From Isoetes taiwanensis (Eukaryota; Streptophyta; Lycopodiopsida; Isoetales; Isoetaceae), in assembly GCA_021234155.1 (NCBI GenBank), contig JAJEKV010000142.1, positions 1,542,466 to 1,606,465 on the forward strand: a stretch of 64,000 bases of DNA, read 5' to 3'. The translations under genes and the position numbers were made by a program. Below the pieces are notes generated by a model. It saw only the letters and a program-made list of their open reading frames with translations, ran no database searches and was not told where the DNA came from. This document shows, in pieces, positions 34,303 through 42,840 of this stretch; positions within the stretch are counted from its first letter, which is position 1, and every line of letters starts with the position of its first letter.

Positions 34303-34938
34303 CAAATTGTTTAATATCAGGGAGTAGAAAAAGCTTGCCACTAGGTAATTTCACTATTGACATTGCTGTTGCATATTCTTTTATCGACTCGTCCTAAAAA
34401 CATTCTCAACCAGGTCCTCCCCACCTTTATCCTTGCCTGAGACCCTCTCTTTTCTCATCTGCTGCAATGAGGCACAAGATCTCCTATACTCCCTTAGTTG
34501 GCTGAAGCCTAAGAATCTCAAATTCCTGTTACTGTGCCTCCAACGATTCCCAGTCTTGTTGAGCCTTTTCTCTTCCCTAGAACTTTGCAAATATGATAAT
34601 AGCCAGGACTTTAATCATGCCATACATCCAAGAGTCATCCTCAAAAACTTAAAATAAAATCTGTTGGCAATGCCATAAATATTCGGCATCTTTCAACAAC
34701 CTAGTCTTTAATTTTGTTAAGTGCTTGCCCCTCTAGTACCGGTACGCCAAATTGATGGATTCTTATTGGGCCTTAACCTCTCCAAGGTTTTTATCCCATG
34801 CCCTGGGTATATTCATAGCATTCATCTCCCTCCCAGAGGATGCTTGCCCTCAAGCATGTGGCCGCCCCAAACCACGAGAGGAAACGTGCATTCCCATCAA
34901 CTACCCTTGTAGTTGCCCCAACAAGAAATCGAACATGT
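34303..34938. other. Internal leader of an LTR element (minus), no gene called
   Basis: Going left from the primer-binding site at 34939-34950 this would be the 5' leader and the beginning of the internal region of an LTR element. On the minus strand it reads ...GTGGTTTGGGGCGGCC... and GGGAGGGAGATGAATG. I could not identify gag. Confidence 0.3.
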
Positions 34939-34950
34939 GCTCTGATGCCA
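34939..34950 (-). other. Primer-binding-site variant next to an LTR end
   Basis: The minus strand reads TGGCATCAGAGC, one change from the initiator tRNA-Met primer-binding site. Across one spacer base is an LTR-like edge, GTGGCGTAACA on the minus strand. The other end of this LTR is not evident; it may run into the next element at 35127. Confidence 0.6.
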
Positions 34951-35126
34951 ATGTTACGCCACTATCCTCGTCCCTTTCAATGCAAGAATCCTTGGCTCTC
35001 TAAAATGCCCCTAGAACCTGCAATAAACATAAATGGAAGAAGAAAAAAAAATGTATAGAAGAATTGCTACCTATTTAATGTCTCACAATTAACCTCGTTA
35101 ATTGCCAATTGAGGAGAACAAACCTC

Positions 35127-35138
35127 GCTCTGATACCA
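35127..35138 (-). other. Primer-binding site next to inverted LTR 1
   Basis: The minus strand reads TGGTATCAGAGC, a perfect initiator tRNA-Met primer-binding site. It lies one base from the LTR edge at 35140. Confidence 0.85.
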
Positions 35139-35139
35139 A

Positions 35140-35528
35140 TGTTGCAACCCTGAAGAGGCCAAGCCTGACTGCAACCCCCTGGATTCCCCACTCCTTGAGT
35201 CTCGTGGACTCCCACGCCAAACTTCTGTTGATCCCTCGAATCCATACTCCAACATAATGTAGTTCTCAATCGTTCCCAAAACGATTCTACATGGTGTCCT
35301 TTCCTTGAAATCTATGATCTCTTATATAGCATACTAACTCTAGTGGCATGGCATCATGCATATGCATGCATGTGTTAACTTAGTGAACAACCACTTAAGT
35401 GGTTGTCTTTGGAAACTTGGCCCTTCACGTTAAAACTATCTATCTATTATGCAATACTGCCACTTGTCATATATGACCTAGAGCCCAGCATATGTATGTA
35501 ACATACCTATATGACCGAGGGCTTAACA
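35140..35528 (-). mobile_element. LTR family T, copy 1 (389 bp)
   Basis: On the minus strand it starts TGTTAAGCCCTCGGTCATATAGG-type sequence and ends GGGTTGCAACA, with TGTT/AACA ends, directly followed by the primer-binding site. It aligns over its length, in inverted orientation, with 35927-36341. Shared blocks include AACAACCACTTAAGTGG, the ATGCATGC tract and TATATAGCAT. Confidence 0.8.
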
Positions 35529-35926
35529 TATGTATAGTATTGGATCTTGTGGCAAGATCAACCACTTCCCAAGGCCACATGGGAGAGTGAAGAGTACATG
35601 CAGTCAAATCCTCACCTGACTCAAACCCATGGAGACACAGAAGGATTAGTGGAGCTAATATTCTATTAGTTACCTAAAAGTAAAGAATTACAGACTTGCA
35701 TCAGGGATGACAAGTAGCACATCTGCAAAAGAATGAGCTACAAAACATAAGTGATCTAGAGAACGGGTTTCCAAAGCGACTAGATGGTGAAACCATGATC
35801 ACAGGGTGATCTCGGGGATGGGTTTTCAAAGGGACTAGATGGTGAACCATGGTCACCAGGTGAAACAGAGAATGGGTTTCAAAGTACACATACTCCTTTG
35901 AAGAGAGGAGGCATCTTACATATATA
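35529..35926. repeat. Spacer between inverted LTRs with a 64 bp tandem repeat
   Basis: Between the two LTR heads, a unit of about 64 bp (GGGTTTTCAAAG-GACTAGATGGTGAA-CCATG-TCAC) occurs twice, with a third start, at about 35762-35890. No coding signal is present. Confidence 0.7.
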
Positions 35927-36341
35927 TGTTAGGCCCTAGGTCATATATAGGTAAGTGACATATATTTGTTGGGCCCTAGGTCATATAGGACCATTAAACC
36001 TACGAATTATAGGTCTAAAAGACAAGTGGCATTGTTCCATAATAGAAGGGCCGAGTGTCTAAAGACAACTAGTTAAGTGGTTGTTCACTAAAGTTAACAC
36101 ATGCATGCATGCATAGGCATAGCTGCATGCCACTAGAGTTGGGATGCTATATAAGATCATAGATTTCAAGAAAAGAACACCATGTAGGATTGTTTTGGAA
36201 ATGATTGAGGACTGCACCATATTGCAATATGGATTTGAGGGATCAAGGCAAGTTCTGCATGGGGATTCCAAGGGACTCAAGAAGTGGGGAACCTAGAGGG
36301 TTCATGGTAGCCAAACTTGGCCTCTTCAGGGGGTTGTAACA
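35927..36341 (+). mobile_element. LTR family T, copy 2 (415 bp), inverted relative to copy 1
   Basis: It starts TGTTAGGCCCTAGGTCATATA and ends GGGGTTGTAACA on the plus strand. The first 22 bp is duplicated inside it (at about 35968). A TATA-like GCTATATAAGATC lies at about 36147. No primer-binding site follows, so this is a solo LTR or a 3' LTR. Confidence 0.8.
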
Positions 36342-36560
36342 AATTTGAACATTGTTCTTGTAGGTTTGATTGAGATGGGCCGAAATAAATTGCAGGGTAT
36401 GATTAGAGACAGTGGACAATATGTTTTGCCACCTCAGCTGGGGGTGCAAGATCCATTACTAGGATATTCACATAGCATTTTCCATGTCTCTCATATGCCT
36501 GGCATGATCCTATTCACTGATTGCACTAAGAAAATATACGATCTCTAGATAATTCCATCA
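36342..36560 (+). other. Short open stretch after LTR copy 2, unknown
   Basis: An open frame at 36345-36548 could be a remnant of the internal region (MNIVLVGLIEMGRN...), but it has no recognisable domain. Confidence 0.2.
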
Positions 36561-36585
36561 AATGTAGATTGTCTAGAAGCTGTAA

Positions 36586-36870
36586 TTATTGCTTGCACTC
36601 GAAACCTGGTGCCACCTCTGCATCTTGACCAGATTTATCACGAATGATCTTGACCATATTGAAATCGCTGACCAATAAGCAAGCAACTCTTATCCCTACA
36701 GATCTGACTTTATTTCTCAAAGATCCCCAGAGTACTCGTGTTTGTTGTGCATTATTATGGGTATATATATTCACGATAATCCATTCTTGCCATCCCTCTA
36801 GCCATTTGATGATAACCCATCTGCTCCAGCCATTGACAAGAGTAAATGTTACTTGAACGTTCATCTTTCA
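36586..36870 (-). pseudogene. L1-type LINE endonuclease fragment
   Basis: A 92-codon frame contains WIIVNIYTHNNAQQTRVLW and LLVSDFNMVKIIRDKSG. These match the middle of the APE endonuclease of plant L1 elements: VN(I/V)YAP-x-R-x-LW followed by GDFNMV-x-DKSG. The Gly of GDFN is Ser here. The rest of the LINE is not adjacent. Confidence 0.75.
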
Positions 36871-37589
36871 AGCAATAGTGGAACCACATTTGGATGTGCC
36901 TGAGGTAGAAATTGTTGCATCATACTAAGAACCAAAAGTGTTCAGGTGTCCCTCTGAGACACGTATGCTTCTAGAGACAAAAGATATCTGGATTGAATTT
37001 AAGAATGGCCAATGCAACTCTCGTATGCTTACTGGGGACGTCTGGATCCCGTACACATTCATGCTCATCCATATGAACTAGTGGGCAGAGGGGTTCTTCC
37101 CCTGCTTCTTCTTTCGCCCACACCTACCGAGGGATGTAGGTCCTAGCACAAGAGCAAGGGAATATTCTCTAGAATTAAAGTGCATAGATAGATTAGTTTG
37201 TTATTCCAAGACCGTACCCTAGCTATCTTATTGAGGGCCATCCCCATAGGAGATCATTGAACCTAACTTAATGGACTTCTGCAATATACCCTAAATCTAA
37301 ATGTAGATGTGACTATTGCTATTGCTCTGTAAATTGTGCTTTAGGACAAAGGGGATGAAGGGTTTGAAAAATATTTGATGTATAACCAAAAAAATTGCCG
37401 GTCTATGTTACTAGGATATAGTGATTTCCTATATACTAGAAGTCAAATACACTGAAAGTCATGTATACACTCTGTTCTATTCTACCAGTTTATCGGCGTG
37501 CAAAAGAGTCAATCGAAAATTAAGAAGTCTAACTAGTAATCCTCCAACCTAATCCCACTTTTTCGATCCTGCCTATGACTCCTAGGAGC
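36871..37589. other. Non-coding stretch, nothing recognised
   Basis: No coding signal, repeat structure or RNA motif was found. Confidence 0.5.
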
Positions 37590-38095
37590 ATAAGTAGTTG
37601 TATGCTTGTCATCTTGCCATCAACATATAGCTAGCTTACAAGGCTATTATCTCTTATCAAACAAGTCAAATTATGAGCTCTACACATATCTAAGTAATAA
37701 CTTACCAACCAAGTCAAATGAAAAGCTGCATGCAAATTTCAGTGATAACGATATGGGCACGTTCACGTTGAAAGTGGGTCAACTTTCCGCTTCTCAATCA
37801 CATTTTTTAAGTCAACCTAGCATGTATACACTTTTGATTTAAATTGTTGGGAAGCAAAAGACCTAAGACTAATTGGCCACTTGCAACTTCATACAAATTA
37901 TTCGACAAAAGATATGATCATATACATAACTCGATTGCTGCACTTTGGGTCCATGATCTACATTCTCAAAGATTTATATATTTCTACATATTTATTATTC
38001 TCTATTTATGTAAAGTTCGATAGGTCCTTAGGTACACATGTGAAGTTTAATTTTGAAATGCGTCATTGATCCACATAGAGTTAACACTCACATCT
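37590..38095 (+). repeat. Dispersed repeat family R, copy 3 (longest)
   Basis: Its left half aligns with 6395-6685 and its right half (37845-38095) with 23759-24000. It therefore links the two partial copies into one family of at least 500 bp. It lies 145 bp past the 3' end of GLP2. No ORF is shared between copies and no terminal repeats are evident. Confidence 0.75.
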
Positions 38096-38239
38096 CCAAA
38101 GGTGAATATATTTCTTTCATGGCTTATTATTGGCATGTTGTGTACAACATATACGAGGAAAGCCATCAAGATCAAGAACAATTGAACATCAATGTGACCA
38201 ATTAGCAGTTTTATTTCAAATTAGATGAGACAATCAGAA

Positions 38240-38893
38240 TCAGAAATGCTTAAAAACATTCTGCAATCGATCAATAGTAGGTTGATCAAGAAACAGAGAC
38301 TTAGTAAGTACATCAAGAGGCATGGCAGTGGAAAAGAGGGCATTGGGGATAACAGAGAGGCCAGGGAACTGACTGTTGTATGCAAGGAAAGCAACAACAG
38401 GTTGGGGGCCAACTTGAAGGTGGAAATGGATGGCGCCGCGGGGGTAGACAGTGACATCCCCAGGGTGTACAACATTGGTGAACAGGCGGTTATCGGGGGT
38501 GACGAAGCCGGTAAGCATGCTACCTTGGATCATCATGGTGACCTGGGCGGCGCGGGGGTGGATATTAGGGGGGATAACACCCCCAACCTCAATATCCATC
38601 CGCGCGGTGGCGATACCCTGCGTATTAAGGGCCGGGAATTGGCGCACGTTACCGAGCGTGAGATTCCCATGGTAGGGATTTGAAACATTTGCCCTCTGCC
38701 TGAAGGCCGAGAACAGGAAGTCACGCGCGGTTACCTCCATGGGATCCCTGCAAGGATAGCCGTTCATTCTTACTGCCGATCTCAGATCTGCGACGCAGAT
38801 GTCTTGCAACGGATCAGGATCTGCTGCCCCGGCTACCCATGCATTCAAGAATGCTACAGATGCGGCTATGTAAATCGCTTCCTTTAGCGCCAT
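38240..38893 (-). CDS. Germin-like protein 2 (secreted cupin with altered metal site)
   Basis: A single-exon gene for 217 residues, clearly paralogous to GLP1. Shared blocks include PLQDICVADLRS, HPRA, GFVT-DNRLF and VGPQPV. A signal peptide covers about residues 1-23 (cleavage near AGA|ADPDPL), and C33/C48 form the germin disulfide. N-glycosylation sequons lie at N69 and N77. Cupin box 1 reads GGVIPPNIHPRAAQ: N110 replaces the first His and Q117 the Glu, while H112 and H156 (PRGAIH) remain. Two of four manganese ligands are thus changed, so oxidase or dismutase activity is doubtful and a binding or structural role is more likely. A further in-frame ATG at 38965 exists, but the 24 residues it would add are basic and lie within the promoter repeat, so I chose 38893. 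It lacks the C-terminal tail of GLP1. Confidence 0.93.
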   Translation of the reverse strand: MALKEAIYIAASVAFLNAWVAGAADPDPLQDICVADLRSAVRMNGYPCRDPMEVTARDFLFSAFRQRANVSNPYHGNLTLGNVRQFPALNTQGIATARMDIEVGGVIPPNIHPRAAQVTMMIQGSMLTGFVTPDNRLFTNVVHPGDVTVYPRGAIHFHLQVGPQPVVAFLAYNSQFPGLSVIPNALFSTAMPLDVLTKSLFLDQPTIDRLQNVFKHF

Positions 38894-38930
38894 GCTCTTT
38901 TGGCTGCGTAAGTTATGCCTTCGAATTCTA

Positions 38931-38999
38931 TGATTTAGCAGTGTTTTAACAGGTAGTTCTTGCATGATTTAGCAGTGTTTAACCGGTAGTACTTGCATG
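38931..38999 (-). promoter_or_regulatory. GLP2 promoter: duplicated 33-34 bp module with RY motifs
   Basis: Tandem units at 38931-38964 and 38965-38997 (TGATTTAGCAGTGTTT...CTTGCA) lie 38-104 bp upstream of the ATG. Read on the gene strand, CATGCA occurs at 38961-38966 and 38994-38999. The unit is unrelated in sequence to the GLP1 module, yet it has the same size class, position and RY motif. No clear TATA box is seen. Confidence 0.5.
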
Positions 39000-39198
39000 A
39001 TTTTTTTCTTTTTCGACTCCTGTCCTGTACCAGTCATCCCCATCTTATGTCGAATTACATTTTGCACAAGAATCTCTTTTGCTACGTGCCCTTAAACTTG
39101 TTAGTCTTGGTGAGCATGGCCATTTTATAGTGGATTTTGCTCCATTATTTCTGTTGCATATGCTGTAGTACTTGATCGAATTAAATAATGAGGTGCAG

Positions 39199-39569
39199 AA
39201 TCCATACCATGCATGCATTGTCTATACACGACCCTGAAGGTTGTCTATGCAAGTTATCATTCTCCAGGACATGCCTGTAGTTTGCAAAGTCTAGCTTCTA
39301 TACTAGGTATATTAAAACAAGCAGCCATCATGTCGAATTCTGTTGGGATATCTTACTTAAGGCCATCAATCTCTGATTCTGTGGAAGTCTCAAGGTATCA
39401 TATATTAAAACTCTACTAGCATGTATTGCGAAGAATAATCAATTTTCTTTACTAATCATCTATTATTTGTTTCTGCAGATTGAAATTAGCAATTCTGGTT
39501 GGCAAAATGACATTGGAAAATCATCTTGCAACAGCCTTGCAGATGGTTCCATGCAGTGTTGAAAATTGA
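39199..39569 (+). pseudogene. Two-exon 3' gene fragment, unknown family
   Basis: The acceptor GAGGTGCAG (ending 39198) precedes exon 39199-39394, which runs through ACSLQSLASILGILKQAA and ISYLRPSISDSVEVS. A good donor AG|GTATCA and an 84 bp intron ending TTCTGCAG lead to exon 39479-39569. The frame is kept across the junction (an AGA Arg codon is split), giving LKLAILVGKMTLENHLATAL and a stop. Matching frame and consensus splice sites make this a real coding remnant copied as genomic DNA, not a retrocopy. No upstream exons exist, because the GLP2 promoter region lies there. I do not recognise the family. Confidence 0.5.
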
Positions 39570-40914
39570 AGTCTCCATAGCTGAGATATGGACCTGTCAT
39601 TTTTAATACTCCATATCAGAGTTGTTTTGCCCAATTTGGTCCCTTCCTGGAGGCAATTCTTGCAAAGATGTTCTAAGAGAATCAATCATCAAGACGCCCT
39701 GAATGCAAATGAAGGTATGCAATCTCAAACATCTTGTTCTTTTCTTTCAACAGGAGGTTCCATGTCTTAATATGCAGGTGAGAAATGTGTTTCAAGTTGT
39801 CTCAGGAGACTTGATATTGTTCTTAGATCATTAATTTTATTTTGATCTGCTGGGGAGCAACAGAAGCAACTTGGCAACGGATGCCATTGTTAAACCGATC
39901 CATACCTTTTGCTGGGAAGCATATTTGTCAGATATGATTCCCAGGCTGATACATAGGTTTGATAGCAAGTTTTTGTGGGATAATTGAAGGTCTTGGATTT
40001 ATACTCCAGGTTCGACGTCTGAATAGAAAAATAGTTCAATATGCTAAAACATAGTGATTCATCTCTGGAATAGAATTTAGCAAGAGGTGTTTTATCATAG
40101 CAGGTAAACACTAGATCATGGGTATCTTTCTACTCTTTTTTAATTAACTCAGTTTTTCAATGTCCCCTTGATCTTGAATTTCCTCTCTGTGCAGTTCACA
40201 TTTTAAGTCTTTATGTTCAGCTTGACTTTATTAGTTCTTCTGTTAGGTTGTCTGACTATCTTAGAAACTTGCTTCATCTTTTGACCTCACATTTAGGCTA
40301 TCAAAACCTTTTATTCATCCATGGTTTTATAGAATGTTGCAATATATGCCCTTTATCAATACGTGTTTGCTGCCAATAGGTAATTGCATTTTCTACTACC
40401 TTCTATCTTTATGTTTAACTATGGCAAAAGATGTAGGCAATGCAAAGCAAGAGATACTGATATAACTCTCAGTTGCGAACATTGGGAATCTATTGATTTA
40501 TCTTCTGTGTTTTATTTGTTGCACAAACACATGGAGATAAAACTAGATGTTGTGTTTCCATTATAAGTTTCAATGGCATACTACTGTCTTTTATACTACT
40601 TGGCAAAGTGACAAACAATGTGATGCCTGCAAACGTACATTATGGGTCCCTATGTTCTGTTATGATTGGCTTTTGGTTTAAGATGATCCTTTACATGATT
40701 TCCTTTTGCAAAATTAAGATTTCCTATGGAACTTTCTGCGTTTAACGTATCCCATTTCCAGCAAATATTTGCCTCTTCGTAGCAAAGACACGTAAATTTC
40801 CTTGAAATTAGGTGTTAGTATTCCTTCAGTCTGATGCAGATTTTAATTTTGGTGCGTATTTGCCGTTTATTTATCCAGCTGAGGCGATGTTCTACGGTTT
40901 TTTATTAGTTGGCT
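39570..40914. other. Mostly non-coding; possible frameshifted continuation near 39590-39715
   Basis: An open frame at 39588-39714 (LILHIRVVLPNLVPSW...) ends at a donor-like GAAG|GTATGC and could be a frameshifted continuation of the preceding gene fragment. Nothing else is recognised up to 40914. Confidence 0.3.
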
Positions 40915-41094
40915 AAAGTCGAATATAGAGCTTGTGTGTGGTGACTATGGAAATCAAGAATATATAGGCTGGCATATCGAGGAAGATAATATAGAAATCT
41001 GGATAAAGTCGAATATAGAGCTAGTGTGTGGTGACTATGGAAATCAAGAATATATAGGCTGGCATATCGAGGAAGATAATATAGAAATCTGGAT
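40915..41094 (+). repeat. 90 bp tandem duplication, in frame
   Basis: Two units of exactly 90 bp (40915-41004, 41005-41094) differ at one base (T at 40933 versus A at 41023). The length equals 30 codons and one frame stays open across both (CGDYGNQEYIGWHIEEDNIEIW repeated), but no longer gene surrounds it, so I treat it as a recent DNA duplication. Confidence 0.85.
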
Positions 41095-41394
41095 GATAAT
41101 ATTGAAATATGGAGGTTTGCTTTAGCTTATGTTACTCTGAAATATCATGGCCGGTTTCATAAAAGCCCAGGTCTTGAATTGCAAGAAATCAGGTCATTCT
41201 ATGGTTTTTTCCTTGCTCCCAAAATGTAGAACTTTGATTCTTCCTGCTGCATCGACATCCGTGATTGCTATTTTGTGCTCGTATTCGCTTGGATATCTTA
41301 ATACATATATATACAAGAAATTTAATGCGTCCTACGGTGCATGTCCGAGTTTTAGCATGTTCCTATGCTGCAAGTTCTTGTCGTGCCCTACATT

Positions 41395-42110
41395 CTAAAA
41401 GAATCTTTTGAGAATACTCTAAATTCATAGATTCTCTAAGATTCTGCCAAGGTTCTCTTGGAGGTTTCGTGGAGATCCTCTAAATTTTATAAGATTCCCT
41501 CTAGATTCCATTATATTTCCGTAGATTCTCCAAGATTCTATGAAGATCCCTCTAGATCCCCTTAGATTCCTTTACATCCCTTTAGACTTTATGAGATTGC
41601 CCTAGGCTGCCTTACATTATATGAGATTCAAAGAGATTCTATAAAGATTCCCCTAGATACTCTAAGATTTCATCAACATTTTTTTAGATTCCCTTAGATT
41701 TTATGAAGATTCCCTTAGATCCTCCAGATTTTAAGAAATTCCCTTAGGCTTGTAAATATTTTGCTAGATTTTCTTACATTTTATAAGATTTTCTTAGATT
41801 CCATTAGATTCTTCTGGATTCCTTTACATTCTAGAACTTTTTAGAACATTCTAAGACTTTCCGAAATATTATAAGACTTTCAATATATTCTAGAACTTTC
41901 TGGAAGTGTTTCCCTAAATTTCCTTACATTCCCGTAGATTCCCCTACATTTTAGAATATTCTAATTGGAACTTTCTGGAAGAATTTTCTTAGATCCCCCC
42001 TAGATTCCCTTATGTTCTAGAACGTTCTAGAAGATTCTAGAACTTTCTAGAGCCTTCCAGAACATTCTAGAACTTTCTTGAACTAGCTAGAATGTTATAG
42101 TCTATTTTAT
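41395..42110 (+). repeat. Degenerate decamer array (about 700 bp)
   Basis: Diverged units of about 10 bp, such as AGATTCCCTT, AGATTCTATG and AGATTTTATA, follow one another from 41395 to about 41830. From there the array changes to TTCTAGAACN-type decamers until 42110. This is an old expanded minisatellite. It has no coding potential. Confidence 0.8.
42015..42092. promoter_or_regulatory. Phased heat-shock-element-like array
   Basis: Sixteen consecutive trinucleotide positions alternate TTC and GAA with constant 2-base spacers: TTCTAGAACG, TTCTAGAAGA, TTCTAGAACT and so on. Fourteen of the 16 match exactly (exceptions GAG at 42050 and AGC at 42085). This is the textbook arrangement of a heat shock element (nGAAnnTTCnnGAAn), far longer than the usual 3-6 units. 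It may bind heat-shock factors or simply be a by-product of the decamer repeat. The nearest coding trace downstream is at 43470. Confidence 0.55.
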
Positions 42111-42170
42111 CTTAATGGGAACATTATCCTTAAGTATATTTGAAACATAATTTATTCATAGAATTAATGC

Positions 42171-42226
42171 TTGGTCCAGTGATTAGAATAGGGGGCTGGG
42201 GGGTGAATTGCTAGGGTTCGAATCCC
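42171..42226 (+). mobile_element. tRNA-derived SINE-like head
   Basis: An A-box-like TTGGTCCAGTGATTAG (42171-42186) and a perfect B box GGGTTCGAATCCC (42214-42226) lie about 43 bp apart, the spacing of internal pol III promoters. The anticodon arm is not tRNA-like, so this looks like the head of a SINE or a tRNA pseudogene. The SINE's 3' end is not clear. Confidence 0.5.
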
Positions 42227-42329
42227 CCACATAACATAAAAATTTTAAAAACCTTTTCCTAAGGGATGAGCATTCAACTTGGACCGTAGGATCTTGGACT
42301 CGATCAAGGGTCGAGATCTCACCACGTGA

Positions 42330-42690
42330 CAATAATTAAAGCAACATGAGCCATAGGATCTATTACATATAATTCCCAAAGTCATGTGCACCGTAGGATA
42401 TGTGTCAAGCCACGTGAGCCGTAAGATCTCGGATCGACAATCAGAATCGGATCAACCTAGACCGTAGGATCAATTACATATAATTCCCAAAGCCATGTGC
42501 ACCGTAGGATGTGTCCCAAAGCCACGTGAGCCATAGGATCTCGGATCGACGATCAGGATCAGATCAACCTGGACCGTAGGATCGCTTACATATAATCGAA
42601 AACAAACTCCCAAGTCATCTGGGCCGTAGGATACATCCCAAAGCCACGTGAGCCGTAGGATCTCGGATCAACGGCCGGATTCAGGAGAAC
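42330..42690 (+). repeat. 111 bp tandem repeat with CACGTG and CCGTAGGAT motifs
   Basis: About three units with a period of 111-112 bp (TTACATATAAT anchors at 42363, 42474 and 42586). Each has GCCACGTGAG with a CACGTG core and several copies of CC(G/A)TAGGATC, a 10-mer seen about ten times overall. The block lies upstream of the SERRATE-like fragment. CACGTG is a G-box; the other 10-mer is unknown to me. Confidence 0.75.
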
Positions 42691-42840
42691 AAACATAAGA
42701 ACATATATATGTTATGATATGATATAAGTCATATACAATTTTTGTTTGAACCTAATATTTTTGCCCTGAAAAAAAATGTGGGCATGACACGTGCCCTATG
42801 AAAAGTAAAAAAATGAAAAACTAAATTCTATTAGTGTGAC

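Noticed and set aside
38225-38683. 152-codon plus-strand ORF opposite GLP2
   Set aside because: The same antisense effect; the sense strand has the germin fold.
41395-42110. CRISPR-like array
   Set aside because: The units are contiguous decamers without unique spacers, and the context is a plant nuclear genome.
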